From Pseudonocardia sp. ICBG1293 (lineage in GTDB: Bacteria; Actinomycetota; Actinomycetes; Mycobacteriales; Pseudonocardiaceae), in contig NZ_JAHLEL010000038.1 of the NCBI RefSeq assembly GCF_020131355.1, positions 806,001 to 870,000 on the forward strand: DNA of 64,000 bases. Reading direction: 5' to 3'. Below the pieces are notes generated by a model that was not told the DNA's origin, did no database searches, and saw only the letters and a program-made list of their open reading frames with translations. Each line of letters begins with the position of its first letter. Position 1 is the first letter of the stretch. Shown here piece after piece: positions 9,483 through 21,426 of this stretch. The translations under genes were made by a program, and so were the position numbers.

Positions 9483-10726
9483 CGCCGGGTGTCCGCGTGC
9501 CGGCGGGCGCGGCGCGCCGCGCGGAACGCGCGCACCGGCACGACCGGGCGGGCCTTCGTCCGGTACAGCTCCTCGAAGGTGTCCACCGTGGTCGCCAGTG
9601 AGTGCTCGGAGGCGATCTGCAGGCTCGCGGCCCCCAGCTCGGCCGCGCCGTCGGGGTCGCCGAGCACGCGGGCCAGCCGGTCGGCGAGCGCGGCGACGTC
9701 GCCGTGCGGGTAGCGCCAGCCGTTCACCCCGGGACGGGCCAGGTGCGGCAGCGCACCCGCGTCGACGGCGACGACCGGCTTCCCGGTCGCCATCGCCTCC
9801 AGCGTCACCAGGCTCTGCAGCTCGGCGGTGCCGGCGTTGCAGAACACGTCCAGGGCCGGGTAGACGTCGGGGATCTCGTCGTCGGTGAGCCGGCCGGTGA
9901 AGGTGACCGCGTGCTCCAGGTGCCGCTCGCGGACCAGCGCACCCAGCCGTGCCCGCTCCTCGCCCTCCCCGACCACGACCAGCTGGGCGTCGGGCACCGC
10001 GCCGGCGCGCAGCAGCGCGGTGGCGCGGATCAGCTCGTCGACGTGCTTCTCGCGGTCCAGCCGCCCCACGAAGCCGACCAGCGGGGCGTCGGCGGGGATG
10101 CCGTGCCGGGCCCGGAACGCCGGCCCGCGTCCGGTGGCGTCGGGCCGGAACCGGCCCAGGTCCAGGCCGTTGGAGACCGGCAGGACCGGGCCGGGGACCC
10201 CGCCCTGCTCGGCCATCGACGCGGCCAGCGGGGTCGGGGCGGTGACCAGCCCGGCGCGAGACAGCACCCGCACCGCGTCCCACCAGAACAGCTTCTTCAG
10301 CCCGGACTCGGGCAGGTGCAGGAAGCTGATCGCCGGGATGATGTTCTCCGGGATCATGTGCGTGGTCGCCATCGACGGGATGCCGAGGTCGGCGGCGGCG
10401 GTCAGCAGCATCCGGCCGAGCACCATGTGGCTCTGCACGTGCACCACGTCCGGCCGGACCCGGCGCAGGATCGTGCGGCAGGTCTGCCGCAGGCCGGGCG
10501 GCGGGCACAGCCGGAAGCCCGGCGGCTTGGGGACGCGGCAGGAGCGGACCCGGTGCTCGGTCACCGGCCCGACCCGGCGCGGTCCGTGGCTGCGCAGGCC
10601 GCGCGACGGTGCGACCACGTGCACCTCGTGCCCGCGGGCGGCGAGCTCGGCCGCCAGCCGCTGTCCGGCGTAGCTGGCCCCGTTGACGTCCGGTGCCCAG
10701 GTGTCGGCCCCGATCAGGACGCGCAC
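9479..10726 (-). CDS. GT4 family glycosyltransferase (glycolipid type)
   Basis: GT-B enzyme of 415 aa resembling actinobacterial alpha-mannosyl/diacylglycerol-glucosyl transferases. N-terminal MRVLIGADTWAPDVNGAS and the following GHEVHVVAPS are typical. The middle segment VHVQSHMVLGRMLL and the C-terminal donor site GFVGRLDREKHVD, with an E-x7-E-like element (GTAELQSLVTLEAMA), are present. GTG 10726 is supported by AAGGAGA at 10731-10737. The gene starts 13 bases inside the end of the upstream DedA gene and overlaps the hydrolase start by GTGA. A role in glycolipid or cell-envelope glycan synthesis is inferred from family and context; the product is not known. Confidence 0.85.
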   Translation of the reverse strand: MRVLIGADTWAPDVNGASYAGQRLAAELAARGHEVHVVAPSRGLRSHGPRRVGPVTEHRVRSCRVPKPPGFRLCPPPGLRQTCRTILRRVRPDVVHVQSHMVLGRMLLTAAADLGIPSMATTHMIPENIIPAISFLHLPESGLKKLFWWDAVRVLSRAGLVTAPTPLAASMAEQGGVPGPVLPVSNGLDLGRFRPDATGRGPAFRARHGIPADAPLVGFVGRLDREKHVDELIRATALLRAGAVPDAQLVVVGEGEERARLGALVRERHLEHAVTFTGRLTDDEIPDVYPALDVFCNAGTAELQSLVTLEAMATGKPVVAVDAGALPHLARPGVNGWRYPHGDVAALADRLARVLGDPDGAAELGAASLQIASEHSLATTVDTFEELYRTKARPVVPVRAFRAARRARRHADTRR

Positions 10727-11376
10727 GCGTTCTCCTTCCGCGAGGTCGGGGGGTGGGGTGAGCGGGACCGGAGCCATACGGCGCGCCCGGCCACCAGCAC
10801 CAGGCCGACGCCCAGTCCCACCGCCACGATGATCCACGGCCGGTGGGCCAGCTCCGCGGCGAACCGGCCCCCGACCACCCAGCCGATCCCCACCAGCAGT
10901 GCGGAGCGCACCGCCGTCAGCGGGACCACCCAGGCCATGAACCGCCGGTACGGCACCCCGGCCAGGCCGAGGGCCAGGAACGCGGGGATCGCACCGACGT
11001 CCACCAGTTTCGCGCCCAGCACCATCCGGCCGGGACTGCCCCCCACCTTCTCGCGCAGGAGCTCGCCACGGCGCTCGGTCAGACCCAGCCGGACCAGCAG
11101 CGGGGCGACCCGTGGACGGCGCCCGCCGCGGCCGAGGAGGTAGAAGACGGTGTCGGCGACGACGTCGGCGGCGAACGCCACCAGCCACACCACCCACCAG
11201 TCGAGCAGCCCGGCGCCGGCGAGCGAGCCCGCGACGACGCTGACCACCGGTCCCTCCGCCAGCACACCGAGGAAGAGCACGGCCAGCGTGACGCCCAGCG
11301 TGGGCCCGTCGGGTCGCTGGACCAGGCCGAGGACCCCGTCCAGTCCGTCCACACCGAGCAGACCGGCCGGGGTCAC
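10714..11376 (-). CDS. DedA family (VTT domain) membrane protein
   Basis: Membrane protein of about 220 aa with five or more hydrophobic segments and the DedA core: VVSVVAGSLAGAG near the first re-entrant loop and PGRMVLGAKLVDVGAIPAF in the second half, where the usual F/G-x3-R motif is degenerate (GRM...AK). DedA proteins are linked to undecaprenyl-phosphate or phospholipid flipping and membrane homeostasis. GTG 11376 (VTPAGLL) is chosen because the preceding 47 codons look non-coding and GGACC lies just upstream. It is first gene of the coupled operon with the two GT4 enzymes. A second DedA protein is at 33697-34302. Confidence 0.75.
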   Translation of the reverse strand: MTPAGLLGVDGLDGVLGLVQRPDGPTLGVTLAVLFLGVLAEGPVVSVVAGSLAGAGLLDWWVVWLVAFAADVVADTVFYLLGRGGRRPRVAPLLVRLGLTERRGELLREKVGGSPGRMVLGAKLVDVGAIPAFLALGLAGVPYRRFMAWVVPLTAVRSALLVGIGWVVGGRFAAELAHRPWIIVAVGLGVGLVLVAGRAVWLRSRSPHPPTSRKENACAS

Positions 11377-11543
11377 GACAGGTCCTCGGGCCGAACGGCG
11401 GGTGGTCGTCTCACGGTGGGTGTCCTCCTGGTCGGGAGGATTCCACGATCCCGCGCCGGGCCGCCCGGGGAGTCGGGCGTCGCCCCGGCGTCGTGGTGCG
11501 GAAGCTCCGGTGACCACCGGGTGTCGCCGGCGGCCCGGACGTG

Positions 11544-12902
11544 CTACGCGGTGGTGCCCCGCTCGATCGCCGCGAGCGGGATGGGCAGCCAGGTCGGACG
11601 GCTACGGGTCTCGTAGAGCACCTGGTAGACGGCCTTGTCCAGCTCGTAGGCGCGCAGCAGCGCGGCGTGCGCGCGCGGGTCCGCACCGGCCCGGGCGGCG
11701 TAGCCCGCGCAGAACGCGTCGCGGTTCGCGGCCGACCATTCGTGAGCCAGACGTGCCTCGGCGGTGTCCGAACCGAGATCTGCTCCGGGCGTGTCGGACC
11801 GGGTCAGCAGGTGGTGGAAGGCCGCGTAGTCGAAGGAGAACAGCATCCCGACGACGTCGCGCACCGCGGAGTCCGGCGCGCGCCGCTCCTGCGGGGAGGC
11901 GGCCGGCTCGCCCTCGAAGTCGATGATCAGCCAGCGGCCGTCCGGGCGGCGCAGCGTCTGCCCCAGGTGCAGGTCGCCGTGCACCCGCTGCACGACGACG
12001 GGCGCGCCGAGCGCGGCGACCTCGTCGTAGACGGCGCGGATCGCGGGCACGTGCGGGGCGAGTACGGGCACCTGCGCGGCGACCTCGGTGCACCGGCGGG
12101 TCCAGTACGCGGCCAGCTCGCGCGGGTCGGTCTCGGTGGTGCCGAGCTCGGTGCGCAGGGCGACGTGCACGTCGGCGAGCGCCTCGCCGAGCGCATGGGC
12201 GTCGCCGGTGAAGTCGCTCCGGTCGCGGACGGCCGCGGTGGCCCGCTCCCAGCCGTCGTGCGACCCGGCCGCGAACTCCTGCAGCAGGGCGAAGGTGGCG
12301 GGTTCGCCGTCGAGGACACCCTCGATGCCACCCTGCAGCGCCGCGACCGACGTCGACCCGGCGGCGCGCAGTGCCCGGTGCAGCTCGAGGTCGGGGTTCA
12401 GGCCCGCCGACAGCCGCCGGTAGACCTTGAGGATGGAGCGCTCGCCCCAGCGGACCGAGGTGTTGGACTGCTCGGCGTCGACGACGCGGCCGGTCTCGGA
12501 CAGCGGCAGCTCCGCGCCCGGCTCGGGCACGAAGGACAGGTCGCCCGCGGTGGCGCCCTCGGCGACCAGCCGCAGCAGCAGCGCGGTGACGGCCGGGTCG
12601 TGCAGGCCGTCGTAGAGGACCTGCCCGTCGTGCTCGCCGATCGGTGCGGCCCCGACCGGGGCGTGCGGGGCGCGGGCCACCAGCAGCTGGTACCGGCGGT
12701 CCGGACCGTCGGCGAAGGACACCGCGAGGACCAGCACCTCGAGCCCGGAGACCCCCTCGGGGGTGGGCAGCGGGTGCCGCGATGCCACGGCGACGCCGGT
12801 CAGCGGACGTCCCTTCTCGGCGAACCAGCGACGCCCGGGCAGCCAGTCGCGCAGCAGGCCCGGGAGCGCCGTCAGGTCCTCGGAAGCTCCGGTCGGCCGC
12901 AC
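11544..12902 (-). CDS. mak: Maltokinase (Mak/Pep2-like)
   Basis: Phosphorylates maltose with ATP to maltose-1-phosphate, the donor used by GlgE. It is an aminoglycoside-phosphotransferase-like kinase of 452 aa, the normal length. Features: N-terminal cap with LPGRRWFAEKGR typical of maltokinases; NTSVRWGERSILKVYRR (ATP-binding lysine); the catalytic loop VHGDLHLGQTL; and the metal-binding IIDFEGEPA. GTG 12902 has GGAGGGG about 10 bases upstream. It lies divergent to the TreS-like gene and two genes from glgE. In mycobacteria TreS and maltokinase form a complex, so joint action is expected from family knowledge. Confidence 0.93.
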   Translation of the reverse strand: MRPTGASEDLTALPGLLRDWLPGRRWFAEKGRPLTGVAVASRHPLPTPEGVSGLEVLVLAVSFADGPDRRYQLLVARAPHAPVGAAPIGEHDGQVLYDGLHDPAVTALLLRLVAEGATAGDLSFVPEPGAELPLSETGRVVDAEQSNTSVRWGERSILKVYRRLSAGLNPDLELHRALRAAGSTSVAALQGGIEGVLDGEPATFALLQEFAAGSHDGWERATAAVRDRSDFTGDAHALGEALADVHVALRTELGTTETDPRELAAYWTRRCTEVAAQVPVLAPHVPAIRAVYDEVAALGAPVVVQRVHGDLHLGQTLRRPDGRWLIIDFEGEPAASPQERRAPDSAVRDVVGMLFSFDYAAFHHLLTRSDTPGADLGSDTAEARLAHEWSAANRDAFCAGYAARAGADPRAHAALLRAYELDKAVYQVLYETRSRPTWLPIPLAAIERGTTA

Positions 12903-13295
12903 GCGTCGTCCCCCTCCCGCCGGGTCGTCCGCCCGGCCTGTGACACCCAGCGCGGGCCGTGGACGGGTGCCGCCGCCACCACGTCGGGTACCGGTCGGCG
13001 CCACCCGGGCCCGCAGGCGGAAACCCTAACCGGGACAGGCCGACCCGGCCGGGTCAGGAGGTGAGGCGGACGGTACTGTCCGTGTCGGAACGACCACCCG
13101 TTGGTCACGGGCGGTGATCGCGCTTCTGTCGGGCATCTCCGTGCCCGGAAACCCATACTGGACGTGGTGCCCTCGGGTGCCCGCGATGGTGCGCACGCGC
13201 CCGCGTGCGGATCGCCGTCGCCGGGCGCACCGTGGGGCCGTACGTACCCAGGAACCTGCCCTGACCTGCCCCACTGCGACCGGAGGACCGGCGGC
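12903..13295. promoter_or_regulatory. Divergent mak / treS-like promoter region
   Basis: This 393-bp gap separates divergent mak and the TreS-like gene and must hold both promoters. Both genes have good ribosome binding sites in it (GGAGGGG next to 12902, CGGAGGA at 13281-13287). A possible -10 element, CATACT at 13154-13159, faces the TreS-like gene; no convincing -35 was found. I see no gene or strong dyad in the rest. Confidence 0.4.
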
Positions 13296-15614
13296 GTGAC
13301 CGAGCGAGAGCCGAAGGCCGACATCCCCCCGACGATCCCGGAGACCCAGGCCCGGATCGCACCGGCCGATCCGCTCGCCGCCGTCGAACCGGTGCCCGCC
13401 GAACCCGAGCACGTCCCGGAGCCCCCGGACGTGAACTTCGCCGAGTACTACCACGAGGCACGGCCGCGCACGCTGCGTCACCGCGCCCGGGTGCGGTCCA
13501 CCGTGCGGCGCCGCTCGGTGGCACAGGACGGCCCGGCCTCGGGGGAGAACCCGGTCTACGTGTCGTGGCTGCTGTCCCAGTCGATGCTGGGCCACGCCGA
13601 CGAGCTGGCCCGCCAGTTCTCCGGGCAGGGCTCGATGTGGCAGAACCCCTACGCCAGCCCCGGCCCGCGGCACGCGGTCGAGACGGCGTCGGTGTGGTTC
13701 ACCGCCTACCCGATCTCGCTGATCACCGCCTCCGGCGAGTCGTTCCTCGCGTCGCTGGGCAACGCCGAGCTCTGGCAGGCGTTCGAGACGATCGGCATCG
13801 AGGGCGTCCACACCGGGCCGGTGAAGCGGGCGGGCGGGCTCTCGGGCTGGCAGCCCACCCCGAGCGTCGACGGCCACTTCGACCGCATCTCCAACGAGCT
13901 CGACCCGGCCTTCGGCACCGAGGACGAGTTCCGCGCGATGTGCGCGACCGCCACCTGGCACGGCGGCACGATCATCGACGACATCGTCCCCGGCCACACC
14001 GGCAAGGGCCCCGACTTCCGGCTCGCCGAGCTCGCCTACGGCGACTACCCGGGCATTTACCACATGGTCGAGATCGAGCAGTCCGACTGGGGGATGCTGC
14101 CGGACGTGCCGCCGGGGAAGGACTCGGCCAACCTGGACGCCGCGACCGAGGAGGCGCTGGAGAAGGCCGGCTACATCGTCGGGCGGTTGCAGCGGGTCAT
14201 CTTCTACCGCGAGGGCGTGAAGGAGACCAACTGGTCGGCGACCGGCGAGGTCACCGGTGTCGACGGCGTCGTGCGGCGCTGGGTGTACCTGCACTACTTC
14301 AAGGACGGCCAGCCCTCGGTGAACTGGCTGGACCCGACCTTCGCGGGGATGCGGATGGTCATCGGTGACGCCCTGCACTCGCTGGCCGACCTCGGCTCCG
14401 GTGCGCTGCGCCTGGACGCCAACGGCTTCCTCGGCGTGGAGAAGGCCGGCTCGGGGAACCCCGGCTGGTCGGAGGGGCACCCGCTGTCCGAGGCCGCGAA
14501 CCACCTCATCGCGAGCATGGTCCGCAAGGTCGGCGGGTTCACCTTCCAGGAGCTGAACCTGACCGTCGACGACATCAAGGTCACCTCCGAGGCGGGCGCG
14601 GACCTGTCCTACGACTTCATCAACCGCCCCGCCTACCACCACGCGCTCGCGACCTCGGACACCGAGTTCCTGCGGCTGACCCTGCGCACCGCACTGGACC
14701 TCGGCGTCGACCCGGCGTCGCTGGTGCACGCGCTGCAGAACCACGACGAGCTGACCTACGAGCTCGTGCACTGGACGGCGGGCCACACCGACGAGCTGTT
14801 CCACTTCCGCGGGGAGGAGATGCGCGGTGGCGACCTGGCCGACACGATCCGCCGCGACCTGTGTGACGTCCTCACCGGACCGGACGCGCCCTACAACCTG
14901 ATCTTCACGACGAACGGGATCGCCTGCACCACCGCGACCGTGATCGCCGCGTCGCTCGGGATCTCCGCCCTCGACGACATCGGCCCCGACGACGTCGCGC
15001 GCATCCGGCGGGTGCACCTGCTGCTGGTCATGTTCAACGCGTTCCAGCCCGGGGTGTTCGCGCTGTCGGGCTGGGACCTGCTCGGCATGCTCACGCTGCC
15101 CCCGGACTCGGTCTCGGACCTGCTGAACTCCGGGGACACCCGGTGGGTCTCGCGGCCCGCGCACGACCTGATGGGGCACCGCCCGGACGCCGAGAAGTCC
15201 TCGTCGGGCATGCCCCGCGGACGCAGCCTGTACGGGTCGCTGCCCGACCAGCTCGACGACGAGGCCAGCTTCGTCCGGCAGATGCAGGCCATCCTCGCCG
15301 TGCGCAAGCGTTCCGGGGTGGCGACGGCCCGCCAGGTCGACGTCCCGGACGTGTCGCACCGCGGCCTCCTGGTGATGGTGCACCAGCTCGACGACGACCG
15401 GACCAGCGTGACCGTCCTGAACTTCGCCGACGAGCAGGTCGACGCGTTCGTGCGGTCCGAGCACCTGACCCCGGGCGCGACGGTCACCGACCTGTTCTCC
15501 GGTGACACCGTGGGCACCGTGGACGACCTCAACGGCTTCCGGATCGGGATGGCACCGTTCCGGGCGACCGCCGTGGTCCTGGAGCCCACGGCCGAGGACC
15601 CCGACCCCGCCTGA
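13296..15614 (+). CDS. Trehalose synthase-like GH13 enzyme (maltose alpha-glucosyltransferase family), divergent
   Basis: GH13 protein of 772 aa that likely interconverts trehalose and maltose, supplying maltose to Mak and GlgE. The barrel is recognisable: region [10 protein letters not shown], nucleophile Asp374 in LRLDAN, acid Glu419 in FQELN, third Asp484 in QNHDE. Classical TreS is near 600 aa and has DLVxNH in region I; here the Asn is replaced by Gly, the first ~110 residues are Pro/Glu-rich, and the middle differs widely from M. tuberculosis TreS. Its function is therefore a family-level call supported by its position between mak and glgE. GTG 13296 has CGGAGGA 8 bases upstream. A different GH13 activity on short alpha-glucans is possible. 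Confidence 0.75.
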   Translation: MTEREPKADIPPTIPETQARIAPADPLAAVEPVPAEPEHVPEPPDVNFAEYYHEARPRTLRHRARVRSTVRRRSVAQDGPASGENPVYVSWLLSQSMLGHADELARQFSGQGSMWQNPYASPGPRHAVETASVWFTAYPISLITASGESFLASLGNAELWQAFETIGIEGVHTGPVKRAGGLSGWQPTPSVDGHFDRISNELDPAFGTEDEFRAMCATATWHGGTIIDDIVPGHTGKGPDFRLAELAYGDYPGIYHMVEIEQSDWGMLPDVPPGKDSANLDAATEEALEKAGYIVGRLQRVIFYREGVKETNWSATGEVTGVDGVVRRWVYLHYFKDGQPSVNWLDPTFAGMRMVIGDALHSLADLGSGALRLDANGFLGVEKAGSGNPGWSEGHPLSEAANHLIASMVRKVGGFTFQELNLTVDDIKVTSEAGADLSYDFINRPAYHHALATSDTEFLRLTLRTALDLGVDPASLVHALQNHDELTYELVHWTAGHTDELFHFRGEEMRGGDLADTIRRDLCDVLTGPDAPYNLIFTTNGIACTTATVIAASLGISALDDIGPDDVARIRRVHLLLVMFNAFQPGVFALSGWDLLGMLTLPPDSVSDLLNSGDTRWVSRPAHDLMGHRPDAEKSSSGMPRGRSLYGSLPDQLDDEASFVRQMQAILAVRKRSGVATARQVDVPDVSHRGLLVMVHQLDDDRTSVTVLNFADEQVDAFVRSEHLTPGATVTDLFSGDTVGTVDDLNGFRIGMAPFRATAVVLEPTAEDPDPA

Positions 15615-15727
15615 TCCGCCCCGCCGCCTTCCTCACCCGCCGCACGCCCCGCCCGATGCACGGCCCCGGGCCCCGGGCGCCTCGGGTGCCGGGCGCCAGG
15701 CCTCGGGTGCCCCGGGCCTCGGGTCAT

Positions 15728-15778
15728 GCACGAACGGGCCCTTCGTACGAAAGGTTCGTACGAAGGGCCCGTTCGTGC
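15728..15778. terminator. 24-bp perfect hairpin between convergent genes
   Basis: Bases 15728-15751 and 15755-15778 are exact reverse complements with a 3-base loop (AGG). The arms contain GGGCCC and the palindrome TTCGTACGAA. It lies 114 bp after the TreS-like stop and 37 bp from the glgE stop, between convergent genes. A bidirectional terminator is the simplest role; there is no T-tract. Confidence 0.65.
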
Positions 15779-15814
15779 GATGGCGGGGTGGTGCCCGTCG
15801 AGCGGAGAGAGGGG

Positions 15815-17806
<1,992 letters not shown>

Positions 17807-18063
17807 CGGCTGCACCCCCAGGAAATTGTCACCGTCGGTAGAAGTCCCACCAGAGTCGAGACGGTCAGTCTGACGCCGCCACGTCACCTGTCGCCACACC
17901 CGCGGGACCATCGGCGTGAACGGATCGGAACGGATGTGGACGGAACCGATTCGACGTGCACGGACCCGTGGATCCCGCGGCAGTGCGACCCTACCGGTGG
18001 GACCCCGTCCCGGCCGGACGGGACGCCGCGTGCGTGTCGGTGTTCCCGGCTACCCTCGCGGCC

Positions 18064-20655
18064 GTGAGAGCCCTCCGCCGTTTCACCGTCCGTGCCCAGC
18101 TCCCCGCTCCGCTCGCGCCGCTGCAGACACTGGCGACGAACCTGCGGTGGACCTGGCACGCGCCGACCCGGGACCTGTTCGCCTCGCTCGACCCCGACGC
18201 GTGGGACGCCAGCGGCCAGGACCCGGTCCGCCTGCTCGGCGAGATCCCCACCGCGCGCCTGGCCGAGCTGGCCGCGGACGAGGCGGTCGCCGCCGAGGTC
18301 GCCGAGCGGGCCGCCGAGCTGGAGGCCTACCTGGCCGAGCCGCGCTGGTACCGCGGCGACGACGCCCGCGATGCGGGCCGGCCGTCCGCCGTCGCGTACT
18401 TCTCGATGGAGTTCGGCGTCTCGGAGGTGCTCCCCAACTACTCCGGCGGTCTCGGCGTGCTCGCCGGAGACCACCTGAAGGCGGCCTCCGACCTGGGCGT
18501 CCCCCTCGTCGCGGTCGGCCTGCTGTACCGCTCCGGGTACTTCCGCCAGTCCCTCTCGCTCGACGGCTGGCAGCTCGAGCACTACCCGGCGATCGACCCG
18601 CAGGGCCTGCCGCTGCAGCTGCTCACCGACGCCTCCGGCGCGCCGGAGCTGGTCGAGGTCGCGATGCCGGGGGACCGCACGCTGTACGCGCGGATCTGGC
18701 AGGCCGCGGTCGGGCGGGTCCCGCTGCTGCTGCTCGACACCGACATCGAGGAGAACGCGGGCGACGGCGGCGGCACCGACCTGCGCGGGGTCACCGACCG
18801 GCTCTACGGCGGCGACCAGAACCACCGGATCCAGCAGGAGATCCTGATCGGCGTCGGCGGGGTCCGCGCGGTCCGCGCGTTCTGCCGGCTCACCGGGCAC
18901 CCGACGCCGGAGGTCTTCCACACCAACGAGGGCCACGCCGGGTTCCTCGGCTGCGAGCGGATCCGCGAGCTGTGCACCGGCTCGGCCGTGTCGTCGAACG
19001 GCGCGGGCCCCGCGTCGGTGTCCGCGTCGTCGGGCGGGCTGGACTTCGACGAGGCGCTCGCCGCCGTCCGCGCGGGGACGGTGTTCACCACCCACACCCC
19101 GGTCCCGGCCGGCATCGACCGGTTCGGCCTGGACCTGGTGCGGCACTACCTGACCGACCGGCTGCTGCCCGGGCTGCCCACCGAGCGGCTCCTCGCACTC
19201 GGCGCCGAGGGGCCCTCGGGGACCGACACCGCGACGTTCAACATGGCGCACATGGGTCTGCGCCTGGCCCAGCGCGCCAACGGGGTGTCCCGGCTGCACG
19301 GCATCGTGTCGCGGGAGATGTTCGGCGGGCTGTGGGCGGGCTTCGACCGGGACGAGGTGCCGATCGGCTCGGTCACCAACGGCGTGCACGGCCCGACCTG
19401 GGAGGCCCACCAGGTCACCGAGCTCCTCGGTGAGCCCGGCAGCTCCCCGGCCGAGGTGTCCGACGCCGACGTCTGGGCGTTGCGCAACACCCTGCGCTCG
19501 CGGCTGGTCGACGAGGTCCGCCGCCGGGTGCGTGCCGCCTGGCTGGAGCGCGGTGCGTCCGAGCCCGAGCTGGGCTGGACCGACCACGTCTTCGACCGGG
19601 ACGTGCTCACCGTGGGCTTCGCCCGCCGGGTCCCGACCTACAAGCGGCTGACCCTGATGCTGCGCGACGCGGACCGGCTGCGCAGCCTGCTGCTCGACCC
19701 GCACCAGCCGGTACAGCTCGTCGTCGCGGGGAAGTCGCACCCCGCCGACGACGGCGGCAAGGCGCTCATCCAGCAGATCGTGCGCTTCGCCGACGACGCC
19801 GGGGTGCGCCACCGCATCGTGTTCCTCCCGGACTACGACATGTCGATGGCCCGCTACCTGTACTGGGGCTGCGACGTCTGGCTGAACAACCCGCTGCGCC
19901 CGCTCGAGGCCTGCGGCACCTCCGGCATGAAGTCCGCGCTCAACGGCGGCCTGAACCTGTCCATCCGGGACGGCTGGTGGGACGAGTTCTACGACGGCGC
20001 CAACGGCTGGGCCATCCCGACCGCCGACGGCGTCGAGGACCCGGCCCGGCGCGACGACCTCGAGGCCAACGCCCTCTACGAGCTCATCGCGACCCAGGTC
20101 GGCCCGGCGTTCTACGACCGCGTCGACGGCGTCCCGCACCGCTGGGTGGAGATGGTCCGCCACACCCTGACCACGCTGCGGCCCAAGGTGCAGGCCACCC
20201 GCATGGTGCGGGAGTACGTGCAGGACTGGTACACCCCGGCCGCCCGCGCCGCCGCCGACGCCGCGGCGTCGGACTACGCGGTCGCCCGGGACATCGCGCT
20301 GTTCCGGGCCCGGCTGGACAAGGCCTGGAACCACGTCCGGATCACCGGCGTCGACGCCTCCGGGCTGCCCGACACCCCGGTCGTCGGGTCACCGATGACC
20401 GTCCGCGCCGGGGTCGACCTGGCCGGTCTGGAGCCGGGGGACGTGACGGTCGAGGCCGTCGTCGGGCGGGTCGACTCCTCCGACGAGCTGGCGGACCCGG
20501 TGACCGTCGCGATGGAGCACCGCGGCGACGGGTCCTGGGAGGTCGCGGTGCCGCTGCCGCACGCGGGGCTGACCGGGTACACGGTGCGGGTGCTGCCGCA
20601 CCACGCGCACCTGGCCTCCTCGGTGGAGCTGGGACGGATCGTCCTGGCGGGCTAG
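18064..20655 (+). CDS. glgP: Alpha-glucan (glycogen) phosphorylase
   Basis: Pyridoxal-phosphate enzyme of the short actinobacterial/archaeal phosphorylase class (863 aa). It releases glucose-1-phosphate from glycogen or maltodextrin. The start VRALRRFTVRAQLP is nearly the same as that of M. tuberculosis GlgP, so GTG 18064 is preferred to upstream codons at 17956. Conserved segments: YFSMEFGVSEVLPNYSGGLG, HTNEGHAGF, TTHTPVPAGIDRF, and the PLP lysine K623 in CGTSGMKSALNGG. A Ser/Gly-rich insert (about 320-333) is not in the mycobacterial protein. Its TAG stop is part of the CTAG at 20652-20655, which is also the target duplication of the IS element inserted immediately downstream. Confidence 0.95.
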   Translation: MRALRRFTVRAQLPAPLAPLQTLATNLRWTWHAPTRDLFASLDPDAWDASGQDPVRLLGEIPTARLAELAADEAVAAEVAERAAELEAYLAEPRWYRGDDARDAGRPSAVAYFSMEFGVSEVLPNYSGGLGVLAGDHLKAASDLGVPLVAVGLLYRSGYFRQSLSLDGWQLEHYPAIDPQGLPLQLLTDASGAPELVEVAMPGDRTLYARIWQAAVGRVPLLLLDTDIEENAGDGGGTDLRGVTDRLYGGDQNHRIQQEILIGVGGVRAVRAFCRLTGHPTPEVFHTNEGHAGFLGCERIRELCTGSAVSSNGAGPASVSASSGGLDFDEALAAVRAGTVFTTHTPVPAGIDRFGLDLVRHYLTDRLLPGLPTERLLALGAEGPSGTDTATFNMAHMGLRLAQRANGVSRLHGIVSREMFGGLWAGFDRDEVPIGSVTNGVHGPTWEAHQVTELLGEPGSSPAEVSDADVWALRNTLRSRLVDEVRRRVRAAWLERGASEPELGWTDHVFDRDVLTVGFARRVPTYKRLTLMLRDADRLRSLLLDPHQPVQLVVAGKSHPADDGGKALIQQIVRFADDAGVRHRIVFLPDYDMSMARYLYWGCDVWLNNPLRPLEACGTSGMKSALNGGLNLSIRDGWWDEFYDGANGWAIPTADGVEDPARRDDLEANALYELIATQVGPAFYDRVDGVPHRWVEMVRHTLTTLRPKVQATRMVREYVQDWYTPAARAAADAAASDYAVARDIALFRARLDKAWNHVRITGVDASGLPDTPVVGSPMTVRAGVDLAGLEPGDVTVEAVVGRVDSSDELADPVTVAMEHRGDGSWEVAVPLPHAGLTGYTVRVLPHHAHLASSVELGRIVLAG

Positions 20656-21302
20656 GGCGCGTCTCCTAACCCGGCTGGTCGGGCCTGCGCGATGATCAGT
20701 AGGTGTCGCGCCGTGCCGTCCTGACCGATGCCCAGTGGGACCGACTCGAGCCGTTACTGCCCTCGTCGGACGGGATGCCAGGGCGCCCGTTCGCCGATCA
20801 CCGCAGAGTGATCGAGGGGATCATCTACCGGTTCCGCTGCGGGCTGGCCTGGCGTGATGTCCCGGTCGAGTTCGGGCTGTGGCAGACCCTATGGAAACGC
20901 CACCGCCGCTACTGCGGTGACGGCACCTGGGACCAGGTTCTCGCAGCTCTGCTCGCCGATGCCGACTCCGCCGGTCTCGTGGACTGGGCCGTGTCGGTCG
21001 ACTCGACGATCATCCGCGCTCACCAACACGCCGCGACCCTGCAGCGGGACACAGGGGGCCGGATCGAACTACAAGAATCTGCTGATCGAGCCGCCCGATC
21101 ACGCGTTGGGCCGCTCCCGCGGAGGGCTCGGCACGAAGATCCACCAGCTCGTTGACGGACACGGCCGCCCGCTGGTCGTACTGGTCGGCCCTGGCCAGGC
21201 CGGTGACGCCCCGATGTTCGCGCACCTGATGTCACATCTGAGCGTCGGACGGGTCGGTCCGGGCCGACCGCGGACCCGGCCCGAGCGGGTCCGCGCAGAT
21301 AA

Positions 21303-21423
21303 GAGGTCGTTTCAGAACGACTTGTCGAGTTTCCATTGACCCCTCGACGACAGATCAAACGGCAGGTCAGATAGCCGCTTGTCGTCTACAACAGACACGT
21401 CGACCTCGTTCTGAAATGACCTC
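21303..21423 (+). repeat. 121-bp MITE-like element, copy 1
   Basis: Bounded by GAGGTCGTTTCAGAAC on the left and the near-perfect inverted GTTCTGAAATGACCTC on the right, with TAA on both sides (21300-21302, 21424-21426). It has no coding capacity. It is identical base for base to the copies at 22435-22555 and 24448-24568. Its ends match those of IS-C, which probably mobilises it. Confidence 0.8.
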
Positions 21424-21426
21424 TAA

